Of a DNA stretch of 64,000 nucleotides, positions 24,431-32,744 are shown piece after piece. The notes beneath the pieces were generated by a model. It had not been told where the DNA came from, did no database searches, and saw only the letters and a list, made by a program, of their open reading frames with translations. Within the stretch, counting starts at the first letter, position 1. Each line of letters begins with the position of its first letter. The DNA comes from Bacteroidota bacterium (lineage in GTDB: Bacteria; Bacteroidota; Bacteroidia; Bacteroidales; Bacteroidaceae): NCBI GenBank assembly GCA_023426145.1, contig JAFABG010000031.1:1-64000 (forward strand), read 5' to 3'. The position numbers and the translations under genes are program-made.

Positions 24431-25426
24431 CTAGTCTGTTAAGGGAGAATTCATTTTTTGAGGAATAGTCTCGAATATTCTGAATAGCTCCTCTTGTGTT
24501 TCTGCCCGCAACATCGCAATGCGAGTTTCCTTAAAATTTGGAATGCCTTTAAACAAAGGACTGGCAGCTAAGTGGCGACGTACGTGAAGGATGCCTCTTC
24601 GCTCATCAAGTAGATTGACGCTATCAATAACTTCTTGGCGAAGTACCTCCATGCACCATTCAAAGCTTAGTGATGGGAGTTCTTCTCCTGTCTCCAAATA
24701 GTGTTTTACTTCTTTAAATATCCAAGGGCGACCGAAGCTGGCTCTACCGATCATAACGCCATCTACTCCGTATCGATCGAAGCATTCTTTGCAGCGTTGA
24801 GGGGTTGTTACGTCTCCATTACCAATGATAGGAATGTGCATGCGGGGATTGTTTTTCACTTCTCCGATTAATGTCCAGTCCGCTTCTCCGGTATACATTT
24901 GTGCGCGGGTTCGCCCATGAATTGTTAAAGCGGCAATTCCGCAATCTTGTAGCTGTTCAGCTAGATCAACAATAATCTTACTATTGGCATCCCACCCAAG
25001 CCGAGTTTTCACAGTTACTGGAATATTCACTGAATCTACTACTGCACGGGTAATCTCTAACATCATTGGTATATTCTGTAACATTCCTGCTCCTGCTCCT
25101 TTACCTGCCACCCTTTTCACTGGACAGCCAAAGTTTATATCAAGAATATCAGGTTGTGCTTGCTCAACGATCTTGGCAGCTTCGACCATCGTCTCGGTAT
25201 CTTTGCCATAAATTTGAATGGCAACTGGACGCTCCTCATTACTAATACTCAGCTTCTGCGCCGTTTTGTTCACAGCACGTATCAGAGCATCACTCGATAC
25301 AAACTCCGTATATACCATGTCGGCTCCGAATTTTTTGCACATTAGGCGGAAAGCTGGATCGGTCACGTCCTCCATGGGGGCGAGCAATATGGGGTATTTC
25401 CCAAGGTCTATATGGCTTATTTTCAT
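24431..25426 (-). CDS. dusB: tRNA-dihydrouridine synthase (DusB-like)
   Basis: This 331-residue protein starts at ATG 25426; a longer upstream frame to 25528 runs through the promoter and is rejected. It is an FMN-dependent TIM barrel that reduces uridines in tRNA. Motifs are LLAPMEDVTDPAFR near the N-terminus, INFGCPVKRVAGKGAGAG with catalytic Cys101, IHGRTRAQMYTGEADW and IGNGDV, then MIGRASFGRPWIF. The sequence pattern fits the DusB group, the common single Dus of Bacteroidetes. It is divergent from the U32 peptidase gene, itself possibly an RNA-hydroxylation factor. Confidence 0.93.
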   Translation of the reverse strand: MKISHIDLGKYPILLAPMEDVTDPAFRLMCKKFGADMVYTEFVSSDALIRAVNKTAQKLSISNEERPVAIQIYGKDTETMVEAAKIVEQAQPDILDINFGCPVKRVAGKGAGAGMLQNIPMMLEITRAVVDSVNIPVTVKTRLGWDANSKIIVDLAEQLQDCGIAALTIHGRTRAQMYTGEADWTLIGEVKNNPRMHIPIIGNGDVTTPQRCKECFDRYGVDGVMIGRASFGRPWIFKEVKHYLETGEELPSLSFEWCMEVLRQEVIDSVNLLDERRGILHVRRHLAASPLFKGIPNFKETRIAMLRAETQEELFRIFETIPQKMNSPLTD

Positions 25427-25448
25427 GAATGTTGCTTGTTTAGTGGCG

Positions 25449-25456
25449 CAAAGGTA
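25449..25456 (-). promoter_or_regulatory. -7 promoter element of dusB
   Basis: The minus strand reads TACCTTTG (TAnnTTTG) 22 bases upstream of ATG 25426. Its position inside the longer open frame fixes the start. Confidence 0.55.
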
Positions 25457-25515
25457 CGTATAAAAACTGAAAGAACTATTTGTTGAGGTAAGTTTCACAG
25501 ATACAGATAAATTCG

Positions 25516-25523
25516 TAACTTTG
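25516..25523 (+). promoter_or_regulatory. -7 promoter element of the U32 gene
   Basis: TAACTTTG matches TAnnTTTG and lies 39 bases before the U32 start. Together with 25449 it forms a compact divergent promoter region. Confidence 0.5.
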
Positions 25524-25562
25524 CGCACTTATATCACATTTAAATGATTATCAGAGAGTAAA

Positions 25563-26846
25563 ATGAGTATAAAAGATTTTGAAATAATGGCGCCTGTCGG
25601 CTCGCGTGAATCCCTTACTGCAGCCATTCAGGCTGGAGCTGATTCTATCTATTTTGGTATAGAAAACCTTAATATGCGTGCCCGTTCTGCTAATACCTTT
25701 ACTGTTGAAGATTTGCGTGAGATAGCTCAGACTTGTGAAGAACATGGGATGAAAAGTTATCTCACTGTCAATACCATTATCTATGATAAGGATATTGCAT
25801 TGATGCGTACGATTGTAGATGCGGCAAAAGCAGCAGGAATATCAGCGGTGATTGCAGCAGATGTATCGGTGATGAATTATGCTAGAAGGATTGGTCAAGA
25901 AGTGCATTTATCTACTCAGTTGAATATATCAAATACGGAAGCTTTGCGATTTTATGCTCAGTTTGCCGATGTTGTGGTGCTTGCGCGTGAATTGAATCTT
26001 GAACAAGTGGCTGAGATTTATAGAGAAATTCGAGAAGAAAATATCTGTGGTCCGAGTGGTGAACAACTCCGAATTGAGATGTTCTGTCATGGTGCTTTGT
26101 GTATGGCGGTATCTGGAAAATGCTATTTGTCTTTACATGAGATGAACCATTCAGCTAATCGTGGTGCTTGTATGCAGGTTTGTCGTAGATCGTATACCGT
26201 TCGCGATAAAGAAACGAATGTAGAGTTGGATGTTGATAATGAATATATCATGTCCCCTAAGGACTTGAAAACGATTCATTTCATGAATAAAATGATGGAT
26301 GCAGGGGTACGTGTCTTTAAAATTGAAGGTCGTGCTCGCGGACCTGAATATGTTCGTACGGTAGTGGAGTGTTATAAAGAAGCGATAAAAGCTTATCTTG
26401 ACGGCACATTTACGGATGAGAAAATTGAGACGTGGGATGAACGTCTGAAAGCTGTTTTTAATCGTGGCTTTTGGGATGGTTACTATTTGGGACAACGTTT
26501 AGGGGAATGGACTCGAAATTATGGTTCAGCAGCCACAGAACGTAAAATTTATGTAGGTAAAGGCATTAAATATTTCTCTAATATCGGAGTTTCTGAGTTC
26601 TTGGTAGAAGCTTCTGAAGTCAGTGTAGGAGATAAACTGTTGATTACCGGGCCAACTACAGGTGCCGTATTTATGACTTTAGACGAAGCGCGAGTAGATT
26701 TAGAAGCAGTAGAAACGGTCAAGAAGGGGCAACGATTCTCAATGAAATCGGATAAGATACGTCCTAGTGACAAGCTATATAAACTTGTATCGACTGAAGA
26801 ACTGAAGAAGTTTAAAGGGCTTAACATTGAACAGAAGAGAGGATAG
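25563..26846 (+). CDS. U32 family peptidase-like protein (TrhP/YegQ-like)
   Basis: This 427-residue cytosolic protein carries the U32 signature EMFCHGALCMAVSGKCYLS followed by NRGACMQVCRR, with cysteines that in relatives hold an iron-sulfur cluster. An N-terminal TIM-barrel-like half is followed by a C-terminal beta domain (VGDKLLITGPTTGAVF). Characterised relatives (TrhP, RlhA, UbiU/V) hydroxylate tRNA uridine-34, 23S rRNA or ubiquinone precursors rather than acting as proteases. The length of about 430 fits the TrhP (YegQ) branch. Being divergent to dusB, a tRNA-modifying gene, supports an RNA role; this is inference. Confidence 0.88.
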   Translation: MSIKDFEIMAPVGSRESLTAAIQAGADSIYFGIENLNMRARSANTFTVEDLREIAQTCEEHGMKSYLTVNTIIYDKDIALMRTIVDAAKAAGISAVIAADVSVMNYARRIGQEVHLSTQLNISNTEALRFYAQFADVVVLARELNLEQVAEIYREIREENICGPSGEQLRIEMFCHGALCMAVSGKCYLSLHEMNHSANRGACMQVCRRSYTVRDKETNVELDVDNEYIMSPKDLKTIHFMNKMMDAGVRVFKIEGRARGPEYVRTVVECYKEAIKAYLDGTFTDEKIETWDERLKAVFNRGFWDGYYLGQRLGEWTRNYGSAATERKIYVGKGIKYFSNIGVSEFLVEASEVSVGDKLLITGPTTGAVFMTLDEARVDLEAVETVKKGQRFSMKSDKIRPSDKLYKLVSTEELKKFKGLNIEQKRG

Positions 26847-26876
26847 TCTCAAATCCTCAATCTAAATCCTAAATGA

Positions 26877-27278
26877 ATGAATTACATTTATGAGTTGGAA
26901 ATGAAGGTACGCGATTATGAATGCGACCTTCAAGGTATTGTCAACAACGCCAATTATCAACATTATCTAGAACATACCCGCCATGAGTTTTTACATTCGG
27001 CAGGAGTTAGTTTTGCCGGACTTCACGATGAAGGTGTTGATCCGGTAGTTGCTCGAATTCAGATGGCGTTCAAGACTCCTTTGAAAAGTGGTGATGAATT
27101 TATCTCCAAGTTATACATAACGAAGGAAGGCATTAAATATGTGTTTCATCAAGACATTTTTCGAAAAACGGATAATAAAATAGTCGTGAAGGCTACAGTT
27201 GAAACGGTGTGTGTGGTAAATGGGCGTTTAAGTGGAAGTGAATTATTCGATCAAGTATTTGCCCCTTACCTGAAATGA
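26877..27278 (+). CDS. Acyl-CoA thioesterase, hotdog fold (YbgC/FadM type)
   Basis: This 133-residue cytosolic protein has the 4-hydroxybenzoyl-CoA thioesterase pattern: VRDYECDLQGIVNNANYQHYLEHTRHEF with the catalytic Asp in the D-x-x-G-x-V-N motif. Substrates in the family range from short-chain to aromatic acyl-CoAs. It lies 30 bases after the U32 gene and overlaps dprA by four bases, so it is part of that transcription unit. No pathway is suggested by the neighbours. Confidence 0.9.
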   Translation: MNYIYELEMKVRDYECDLQGIVNNANYQHYLEHTRHEFLHSAGVSFAGLHDEGVDPVVARIQMAFKTPLKSGDEFISKLYITKEGIKYVFHQDIFRKTDNKIVVKATVETVCVVNGRLSGSELFDQVFAPYLK

Positions 27279-28399
27279 CCGACAGCGAACAAGAACAAAT
27301 TTATAGTATTGCTTTGACTCTTGTACCTGGAATTGGGCACATTGGAGCCAAACGCTTGGTGGAAGGCATGAAAAGTGCTACAGATGTTTTTCGCTTTCGT
27401 AAAGATCTGCCCGAGCGTGTAGCAGGGGTGAATCAACGGGCGGTGGAAGCACTGGATTGTCCACAGGCAATTGCACGTGCTGAAGCTGAATATAGTTTTG
27501 TTCAGAAGAACCGTATTCGTTGTTTAACCTATTTCGATGAAGCTTATCCTTCCCGTTTGCGAGAGTGTGAGGATGCTCCTATAGTTCTTTTCTTCAAAGG
27601 AGATACTGATTTAAATGCATTACGCATTATTAATATGGTCGGGACGCGTCATGCTACTGATTATGGTATTCGACTATGTGCTTCCTTTCTGAGAGATCTG
27701 AAAGAACTCTGCCCTGAAGTGTTAGTTGTGAGTGGGTTGGCTTATGGCATTGACATCCATGCACATCGCGAAGCTTTAGCAAATAAACTTCCTACAGTGG
27801 GGGTGCTTGCTCATGGATTAGATCGTATTTACCCACATGTACATCGAAAAACAGCAGTTGATATGCTTGAAAACGGTGGATTGCTGACTGAATTTCTCAC
27901 AGGTACTACTCCAGATCGCCACAACTTTATTAGTAGAAACCGTATTGTAGCCGGAATGTGTGATGCTACTATTGTAGTGGAGTCAGCCGAAAAGGGGGGA
28001 TCGCTTATCACTGCAGAATTGGCAGAAGGTTATCATCGCGATTGCTTTGCCTTTCCCGGATGTGTCGAATATGAATATTCCAAAGGAAGCAATCAGTTAA
28101 TTAGAGATAATAAAGCCTCTTTGCTACTTTCTGCCGAAGATCTTGTTCAAGCTATGCAATGGCATGATGCTTCATTCTCGGAGAAGAAAGTTAACGTTCA
28201 GCGTAATTTGTTTCCTGATTTATCTGAAGACGAACAGCGGGTTGTTGATCTTCTCGCTCAAAGGGGAAACTTGCAGATCAATACATTAATTGTAGAAACA
28301 GATATCCCTGTGAATAAAATGAATGCTCTTCTCTTTGAACTCGAAATGAAAGGAGTGGTGAGAATTCTTGCCGGGGGAGTTTATCAGTTGCTCGGTTAA
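27275..28399 (+). CDS. dprA: DNA-processing protein A
   Basis: This 374-residue protein has an N-terminal SAM/HhH-like part (LTLVPGIGHIGAKRLVEGM), a central Rossmann-like DprA domain (GTRHATDYGIRLC; VSGLAYGIDIHAHREAL; FISRNRIVAGM; VVESAEKGGSLITAELA) and a C-terminal winged-helix domain (about 310-374). DprA loads RecA on incoming single-stranded DNA during transformation or related recombination. It is widespread in species not known to be competent. The start overlaps the thioesterase stop by four bases. Confidence 0.94.
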   Translation: MTDSEQEQIYSIALTLVPGIGHIGAKRLVEGMKSATDVFRFRKDLPERVAGVNQRAVEALDCPQAIARAEAEYSFVQKNRIRCLTYFDEAYPSRLRECEDAPIVLFFKGDTDLNALRIINMVGTRHATDYGIRLCASFLRDLKELCPEVLVVSGLAYGIDIHAHREALANKLPTVGVLAHGLDRIYPHVHRKTAVDMLENGGLLTEFLTGTTPDRHNFISRNRIVAGMCDATIVVESAEKGGSLITAELAEGYHRDCFAFPGCVEYEYSKGSNQLIRDNKASLLLSAEDLVQAMQWHDASFSEKKVNVQRNLFPDLSEDEQRVVDLLAQRGNLQINTLIVETDIPVNKMNALLFELEMKGVVRILAGGVYQLLG

Positions 28400-28427
28400 T
28401 ACTTTATTATACATAATCTTATAGGAT

Positions 28428-29309
28428 ATGAATCTACAAACCATACATTTAACAGATCTTTTAGATGGGAAGAAGTGCGTTAACTTTGCAGTTGACCATT
28501 TCCCAGAAGTTGAGTATGTCCATCCTGAAGAGTCACACAGACATGATTACTACCAAATTATACTGCTGGAAAAGGGCTCGTTTATACATACCGTAGATTT
28601 TCGGGTGTACACTGTTGAAGCACCAGCAGCAGTCGTGGTTTTTCCACAGCAGATTCATCAATATCTCCCTTCTGTAGACGCCACGGGTAGAATCGTTCTA
28701 TTTGATGATACGGTTTTCTGTTCTGAGATCCTAGCCAATGAACTTAAGGAGTATAATTTAGATATTCATAATCGGTTGAATCTAATTTCCTTTAGAGGAA
28801 AAGAAAAAGCTTTTGAGCATTTGCTATCAGTGGAAGAGAGCATCTCTGAACTTTATGCCGAACTGAATCCGATTCGGAAGATGCAGATAAAGTTTATGAT
28901 GAAGATTCTCCTTTTGAAATTACTGGATGAGGCACCTACCTTTCATTCACCGACAGGAGCAGATAAAGATATTCAATATTATACCCACTTTCGTTCGCTG
29001 ATAGATAAGCACTATGCTACAGAACGAAAATTAGATTTTTATACCGCCGAACTAGGGGTGTCGGCTAAGAAGCTGACTACCTTATGCCGTCTTTATAGTG
29101 GCCTTTCTCCCTCAGTGTTAATTCAGGAGCGACTGTCGTTAGAAATAAAGAAAAGCTTTTTATATGATAACATTACATTAAAAGAAATGGCTTTCAAGTT
29201 TGGCTTCTCTTCTCAATCAGCTTTAAATAAGTACATTGCGACTAAATTTTCTATGACTCCATCAGAATTTAAAGAATATGTTTTGCGTGTAGCAGCTGGA
29301 AAAACATAA
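28428..29309 (+). CDS. AraC-family transcriptional regulator
   Basis: This 293-residue protein has an N-terminal cupin-like sensing domain (about 20-150, with HRHDYYQIILLEKGS) and a C-terminal double helix-turn-helix (about 185-285; TLKEMAFKFGFSSQSALNKYI). It lies 28 bases after dprA and about 96 bases upstream of an iron-containing alcohol dehydrogenase gene on the same strand. The latter is a natural target candidate, although it has its own promoter. The ligand is unknown. Confidence 0.9.
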   Translation: MNLQTIHLTDLLDGKKCVNFAVDHFPEVEYVHPEESHRHDYYQIILLEKGSFIHTVDFRVYTVEAPAAVVVFPQQIHQYLPSVDATGRIVLFDDTVFCSEILANELKEYNLDIHNRLNLISFRGKEKAFEHLLSVEESISELYAELNPIRKMQIKFMMKILLLKLLDEAPTFHSPTGADKDIQYYTHFRSLIDKHYATERKLDFYTAELGVSAKKLTTLCRLYSGLSPSVLIQERLSLEIKKSFLYDNITLKEMAFKFGFSSQSALNKYIATKFSMTPSEFKEYVLRVAAGKT

Positions 29310-29350
29310 CGCTTTCTCTATTTTATAAATCATCGGCCCTATTTTATAAC

Positions 29351-29379
29351 TTTGACTGAGGTGAATCGCAGTAACTTTG
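29351..29379 (+). promoter_or_regulatory. Promoter of the iron alcohol dehydrogenase gene
   Basis: TTTG at 29351-29354 and TAACTTTG at 29372-29379 (17 bases apart) fit the Bacteroides -33/-7 pattern with slightly short spacing. The start codon follows 27 bases downstream. Confidence 0.6.
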
Positions 29380-29405
29380 CACCATAATTTAAAAGATAAA
29401 ATAGT

Positions 29406-30557
29406 ATGGCTAAATTATTTGGTACTCCGGAACTTTATCACGGAGTTGGTTCACTAAGCGAGCTAAAGAATGTAAAAGGCAAGAAAGCAGTTATCGTTAT
29501 TGGTGGAAGTTCTGTGGTTAAGAATGGAAGTTTGCAGAAAGTAGAAGCATTATTAGATGAAGCAGGATTGCAGCACACTGTATTTAGTGGTGTAGAGCCT
29601 GATCCATCTATTGCAACTGTTCGACGCGGTGCTGCTCTTTTTGCAGAATTTGAACCTGATTGGGTGATTGGTTTAGGTGGTTGTTCAGCTATTGATGCTG
29701 CGAAAGCTATGTGGGCATTATATGAACATCCAGAATTGCCTTTTGAAACAATGACACAGGTCGGTGGAGTTCCTCCTTTGCGTAACAAAGCTCGTTTTAT
29801 CGCTATTCCTTCTACAAGTGGGACAGGTACTGAAATTACTGCGTTGGCTGTAATTACAGATCGCGAGAACAACGTCAAATATCCTATGGTTTCTTATGAG
29901 TTTATTCCTGATATATCAATTGTTGACGGTGAATTGTGTAAGTCTATGCCAGCAGATGTTACAGCGAACACTGGTCTTGATGCATTAACACACAGTGTAG
30001 AGGCTTATGTTTCTAATATAGACGATAATTATGCAGATGCTTTCGCAAAAGGCGGTATTCAATTAATTTTTGATAATCTAAAGCAAGCAGTTGCTGAGCC
30101 ACAAAATGAAATTGTGCGTCAGAACATGCATGATGCTTCTTGTCTAGGTGGTTATGCCTTTACAAATGCCTGGTTAGGCATTGCCCATTCAATGGCTCAT
30201 CAAATAGGTGCTACATTTGGTATACCTCATGGTTGTGCTAATGCGATTGTACTTCCTAGTGTTATTCGTTTTAATGCAGTTTCTACCGGACGTTATGCTG
30301 ATTTAGCTCATTTATTGGGAAAGAATAACAGTGAAGACTTTGCTGTCGCTGTAGAGCAATTACGTGCTGAAGTAAATGTTGCTTCATCTGTTAAAGAATG
30401 GGGTGTTGAGGCTGAGGCTTGGAATCGTGAGCTAAAGCGTATGGCACAACAAGCTATGGCCGATCCTTGTACAGGATTTAATCCTCGTGAATTGAAGTTG
30501 GAAGAAATGGAGCAGTTGTTTGTAGCTGTTTACAATGGAGAAAAAGTCGATTTTTAA
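29406..30557 (+). CDS. Iron-containing alcohol dehydrogenase (group III)
   Basis: This 383-residue cytosolic enzyme has typical family length. It carries the NAD-binding motif GGCSAIDAAK (91-100), PSTSGTGTEIT (136-144), and metal ligands by analogy with FucO: Asp192, His196, His261 and His275 (HSMAHQIGATFGIPHGCANA). It oxidises or reduces primary alcohols/aldehydes with NAD(H) during fermentation; butanol-, lactaldehyde- or propanediol-type substrates are possible. An AraC regulator is directly upstream. It is followed by a hairpin at 30616. Confidence 0.93.
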   Translation: MAKLFGTPELYHGVGSLSELKNVKGKKAVIVIGGSSVVKNGSLQKVEALLDEAGLQHTVFSGVEPDPSIATVRRGAALFAEFEPDWVIGLGGCSAIDAAKAMWALYEHPELPFETMTQVGGVPPLRNKARFIAIPSTSGTGTEITALAVITDRENNVKYPMVSYEFIPDISIVDGELCKSMPADVTANTGLDALTHSVEAYVSNIDDNYADAFAKGGIQLIFDNLKQAVAEPQNEIVRQNMHDASCLGGYAFTNAWLGIAHSMAHQIGATFGIPHGCANAIVLPSVIRFNAVSTGRYADLAHLLGKNNSEDFAVAVEQLRAEVNVASSVKEWGVEAEAWNRELKRMAQQAMADPCTGFNPRELKLEEMEQLFVAVYNGEKVDF

Positions 30558-30615
30558 TCCAGTTGATAATGATTATCTTTTTAATCCGTAAAGCAAAGGA
30601 TTAGTTAAGGTAGAT

Positions 30616-30660
30616 AAATGCACAGAGATCGATTCTTATCGATCTTCTGTGCATTTCGTC
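30616..30660 (+). terminator. Terminator hairpin after the alcohol dehydrogenase gene
   Basis: AAATGCACAGAGATCGAT (30616-30633) pairs with the segment 30638-30656 (one bulged base) around a four-base loop. The following T-rich stretch is weak. The rest of 30558-30845 holds no supported gene. Confidence 0.6.
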
Positions 30661-30803
30661 TATATATATTTGACTTCTAAGTGTATAGCTTTTCGACGCT
30701 TTTTGAGTGTCATTAGTCAAAAAAATGTTAGTCAGATCCTTTTTTTTAAATCAAATAGCTCGTTTTTTTTGATCGTTTTATCAGTTTGTTTTCATATTTT
30801 GCA

Positions 30804-30811
30804 TAATTTTG
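30804..30811 (+). promoter_or_regulatory. -7 promoter element of the ECF sigma factor gene
   Basis: TAATTTTG matches TAnnTTTG 35 bases before the start codon. A TTTG at 30785-30788 lies 15 bases upstream, shorter than usual for -33. Confidence 0.4.
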
Positions 30812-30845
30812 TATTTCCAAAGCACAAGGCTTAAGTTCAGATTAC

Positions 30846-31391
30846 ATGCAAATTAGTGATAAATCCATATGTCGTCTTCTGTTAGAACACAATTCCCATG
30901 GAATGGAATTGATGTTCCAATATTACTATCGACCGTTGGTGTTGTGGGCAGATACCTACTTGAATGATATCGCTGCGGCCGAAGATCTAGTGCAAGACTT
31001 CTTTCTTTCTTTTTGGGAAAATCGTAGTTATGAGAGAATCACTTCCAATAACCTTCGCGGATATATTTTTGTTTCCATTAAAAATAGGGCACTGAAACTT
31101 CTAGAAAAGAGGGACCCATTGCGCGATGCTATCACATTGCTTCCATTAGGATTAGAAGATTATCAGCCAGACGATATTACGGAAGAGATGCTTCAAGCTA
31201 TTGAAGCAGAAATAAAGAAATTGCCTCCTCGAATGAGGGAGGTTTTAACATCTGTATATATTGATGGGTTAAGTTATCGAGAAACTTCTAAGAAACTAAA
31301 TATTTCTATTTCTACTGTCAAAACGTTATTAGTTAACGCTCTAAAACGTCTTCGCGAAAAATTTTCAAATTATCTGCAAACTTTTTGCTGA
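30846..31391 (+). CDS. ECF RNA polymerase sigma factor (FecI-like, Bacteroides type)
   Basis: This 181-residue protein has sigma region 2 (about 10-75; YYRPLVLWADTYLNDIAAAE, then DLVQDFFLSFWENR) and region 4 (about 120-172; LPPRMREVLTSVYIDGLSYR with STVKTLLVNALKRLR). It is followed 65 bases later by a FecR anti-sigma gene and then an STN-containing SusC. That is the standard transenvelope arrangement: outer-membrane receptor occupancy is relayed by FecR to release the sigma factor, which transcribes the susC/susD operon. Confidence 0.94.
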   Translation: MQISDKSICRLLLEHNSHGMELMFQYYYRPLVLWADTYLNDIAAAEDLVQDFFLSFWENRSYERITSNNLRGYIFVSIKNRALKLLEKRDPLRDAITLLPLGLEDYQPDDITEEMLQAIEAEIKKLPPRMREVLTSVYIDGLSYRETSKKLNISISTVKTLLVNALKRLREKFSNYLQTFC

Positions 31392-31456
31392 TCCCATTCA
31401 ACCGTTTTCAACCTTTTCCGGTCTTATATATAGTTAATCAATCCTATTAAATAGAA

Positions 31457-32653
31457 ATGGAACCTCGAATAACAGAATCCACTTTGCTGGATTTTCTTAA
31501 TGGAGAGCTTTCTGCTGCAGAAGAGAACGAAATTCTGGCGTGGAGAGAAACTTGCGATGAAAATCGTGAGCTATTTGATAATATCCGAAGAAAACATCTT
31601 TCTATGAGATATGCTGTACGTGCGCAGCTCATTAAGGGTGATTATTCTTCACTTCAAGCTCAAATAGAAAAAAGTACTACCCGCCGCTCTTTCCCATTAT
31701 GGCGTCGAATAGCTGCTGTTGCTGCAGTAGCTGTAATTGCTGTATCACTTATAACCCTTTCATATTACTCATCGGATATCGTTGCTCCTCTAGGTAGTGG
31801 ACAAACAGTGGCTGATTTCGGACCTCCTGCCCGAACTGCCATACTTGAGTTATCCGATGGAACCCAACATTATATTGGTGAGGAAAAGACTCAATTGAAA
31901 GAGAAGAATGGAACCCAACTCGCCATTAATAATGGGGAATTAGTTTACAAGAAAAATCAATCAGAAGACAAAATAGCAAAATTAAATGTTGCTAAGCCAA
32001 TATATAATAAGGTAATTATTCCACGTGGTACCGGACAATATCGAGTTGCTCTTAGCGATGGCAGTGTAGTATGGCTTAATTCCGATAGCCGTTTGGAATA
32101 TCCCGTGAATTTTACTGGTAATGAAAGAAGAGTGCGTATCAGCGGAGAAGCATTCTTTGAAGTCATGCATGATGCTACACGGCCATTCATTGTAGAAACA
32201 GATCGTCAATCTGTTTCAGTTCTTGGAACAAAGTTTAATGTAGAAGCTTATCCTTTAGAAGCGGTGCGTACCACTTTAGCATCCGGTAGCGTGCGAGTTA
32301 GTTTGCCTGGGAATACTAATGAAGTGTTGCTCTCACCAGGTGAACAATCTGTATTAAGTCTTTCTAATGGAAATCTTAGTGTCCATAAAGTATCTGTGAA
32401 AGATGTAATATCGTGGAAAGATGGAGTTACCGGCGTTGAAAATCTGACATTGAAACAAGCATTAAGAACTATATCTCGCTTGTACGACGTTGATTTTGAT
32501 TTAGATATTCTACATGCGGATGATATAATATTGAGGGGAAGTATTCCCAATGACGAGAATTTGGAAGTGGTGCTTTCGGTCTTAAGTAAAGTGGCTGATG
32601 TTAAATTTAAAATGAGCGGAAATGGTAAAATAAGAGTAGAAGAAAGAGAATGA
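31457..32653 (+). CDS. FecR-family anti-sigma factor
   Basis: This 398-residue inner-membrane protein has a cytosolic N-terminus (about 1-75) that should hold the sigma factor. One membrane helix at about 84-105 is rich in Ala/Val (IAAVAAVAVIAVSLITLSYY). The periplasmic FecR domain contains YNKVIIPRGTGQYRVALSDG and the hallmark VWLNSDSRLEYP, FTGNERRVRISGEAFFEV. A C-terminal DUF4974-like domain follows (LKQALRTISRLYDVDFD). It receives the signal from the STN domain of the SusC protein encoded next. Confidence 0.95.
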   Translation: MEPRITESTLLDFLNGELSAAEENEILAWRETCDENRELFDNIRRKHLSMRYAVRAQLIKGDYSSLQAQIEKSTTRRSFPLWRRIAAVAAVAVIAVSLITLSYYSSDIVAPLGSGQTVADFGPPARTAILELSDGTQHYIGEEKTQLKEKNGTQLAINNGELVYKKNQSEDKIAKLNVAKPIYNKVIIPRGTGQYRVALSDGSVVWLNSDSRLEYPVNFTGNERRVRISGEAFFEVMHDATRPFIVETDRQSVSVLGTKFNVEAYPLEAVRTTLASGSVRVSLPGNTNEVLLSPGEQSVLSLSNGNLSVHKVSVKDVISWKDGVTGVENLTLKQALRTISRLYDVDFDLDILHADDIILRGSIPNDENLEVVLSVLSKVADVKFKMSGNGKIRVEERE

Positions 32654-32744
32654 AAAAAGGTGGAAAAATTCACAGAATTTCCCCACCATGTTAAAACCAC
32701 GTCTGTTGGTCGCAGACGAATTTCTATAATCCAATAACAAAAAT

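Noticed and set aside
25427..25528. Longer dusB frame starting at 25528
   Set aside because: The extra 34 codons run through the dusB -7 element and do not resemble Dus proteins; the family N-terminus starts at ATG 25426.
30649..30834. Open frame of 61 codons between the alcohol dehydrogenase and the sigma factor
   Set aside because: It starts within a terminator hairpin and spans the sigma-factor promoter; hydrophobic low-complexity translation with no family resemblance.
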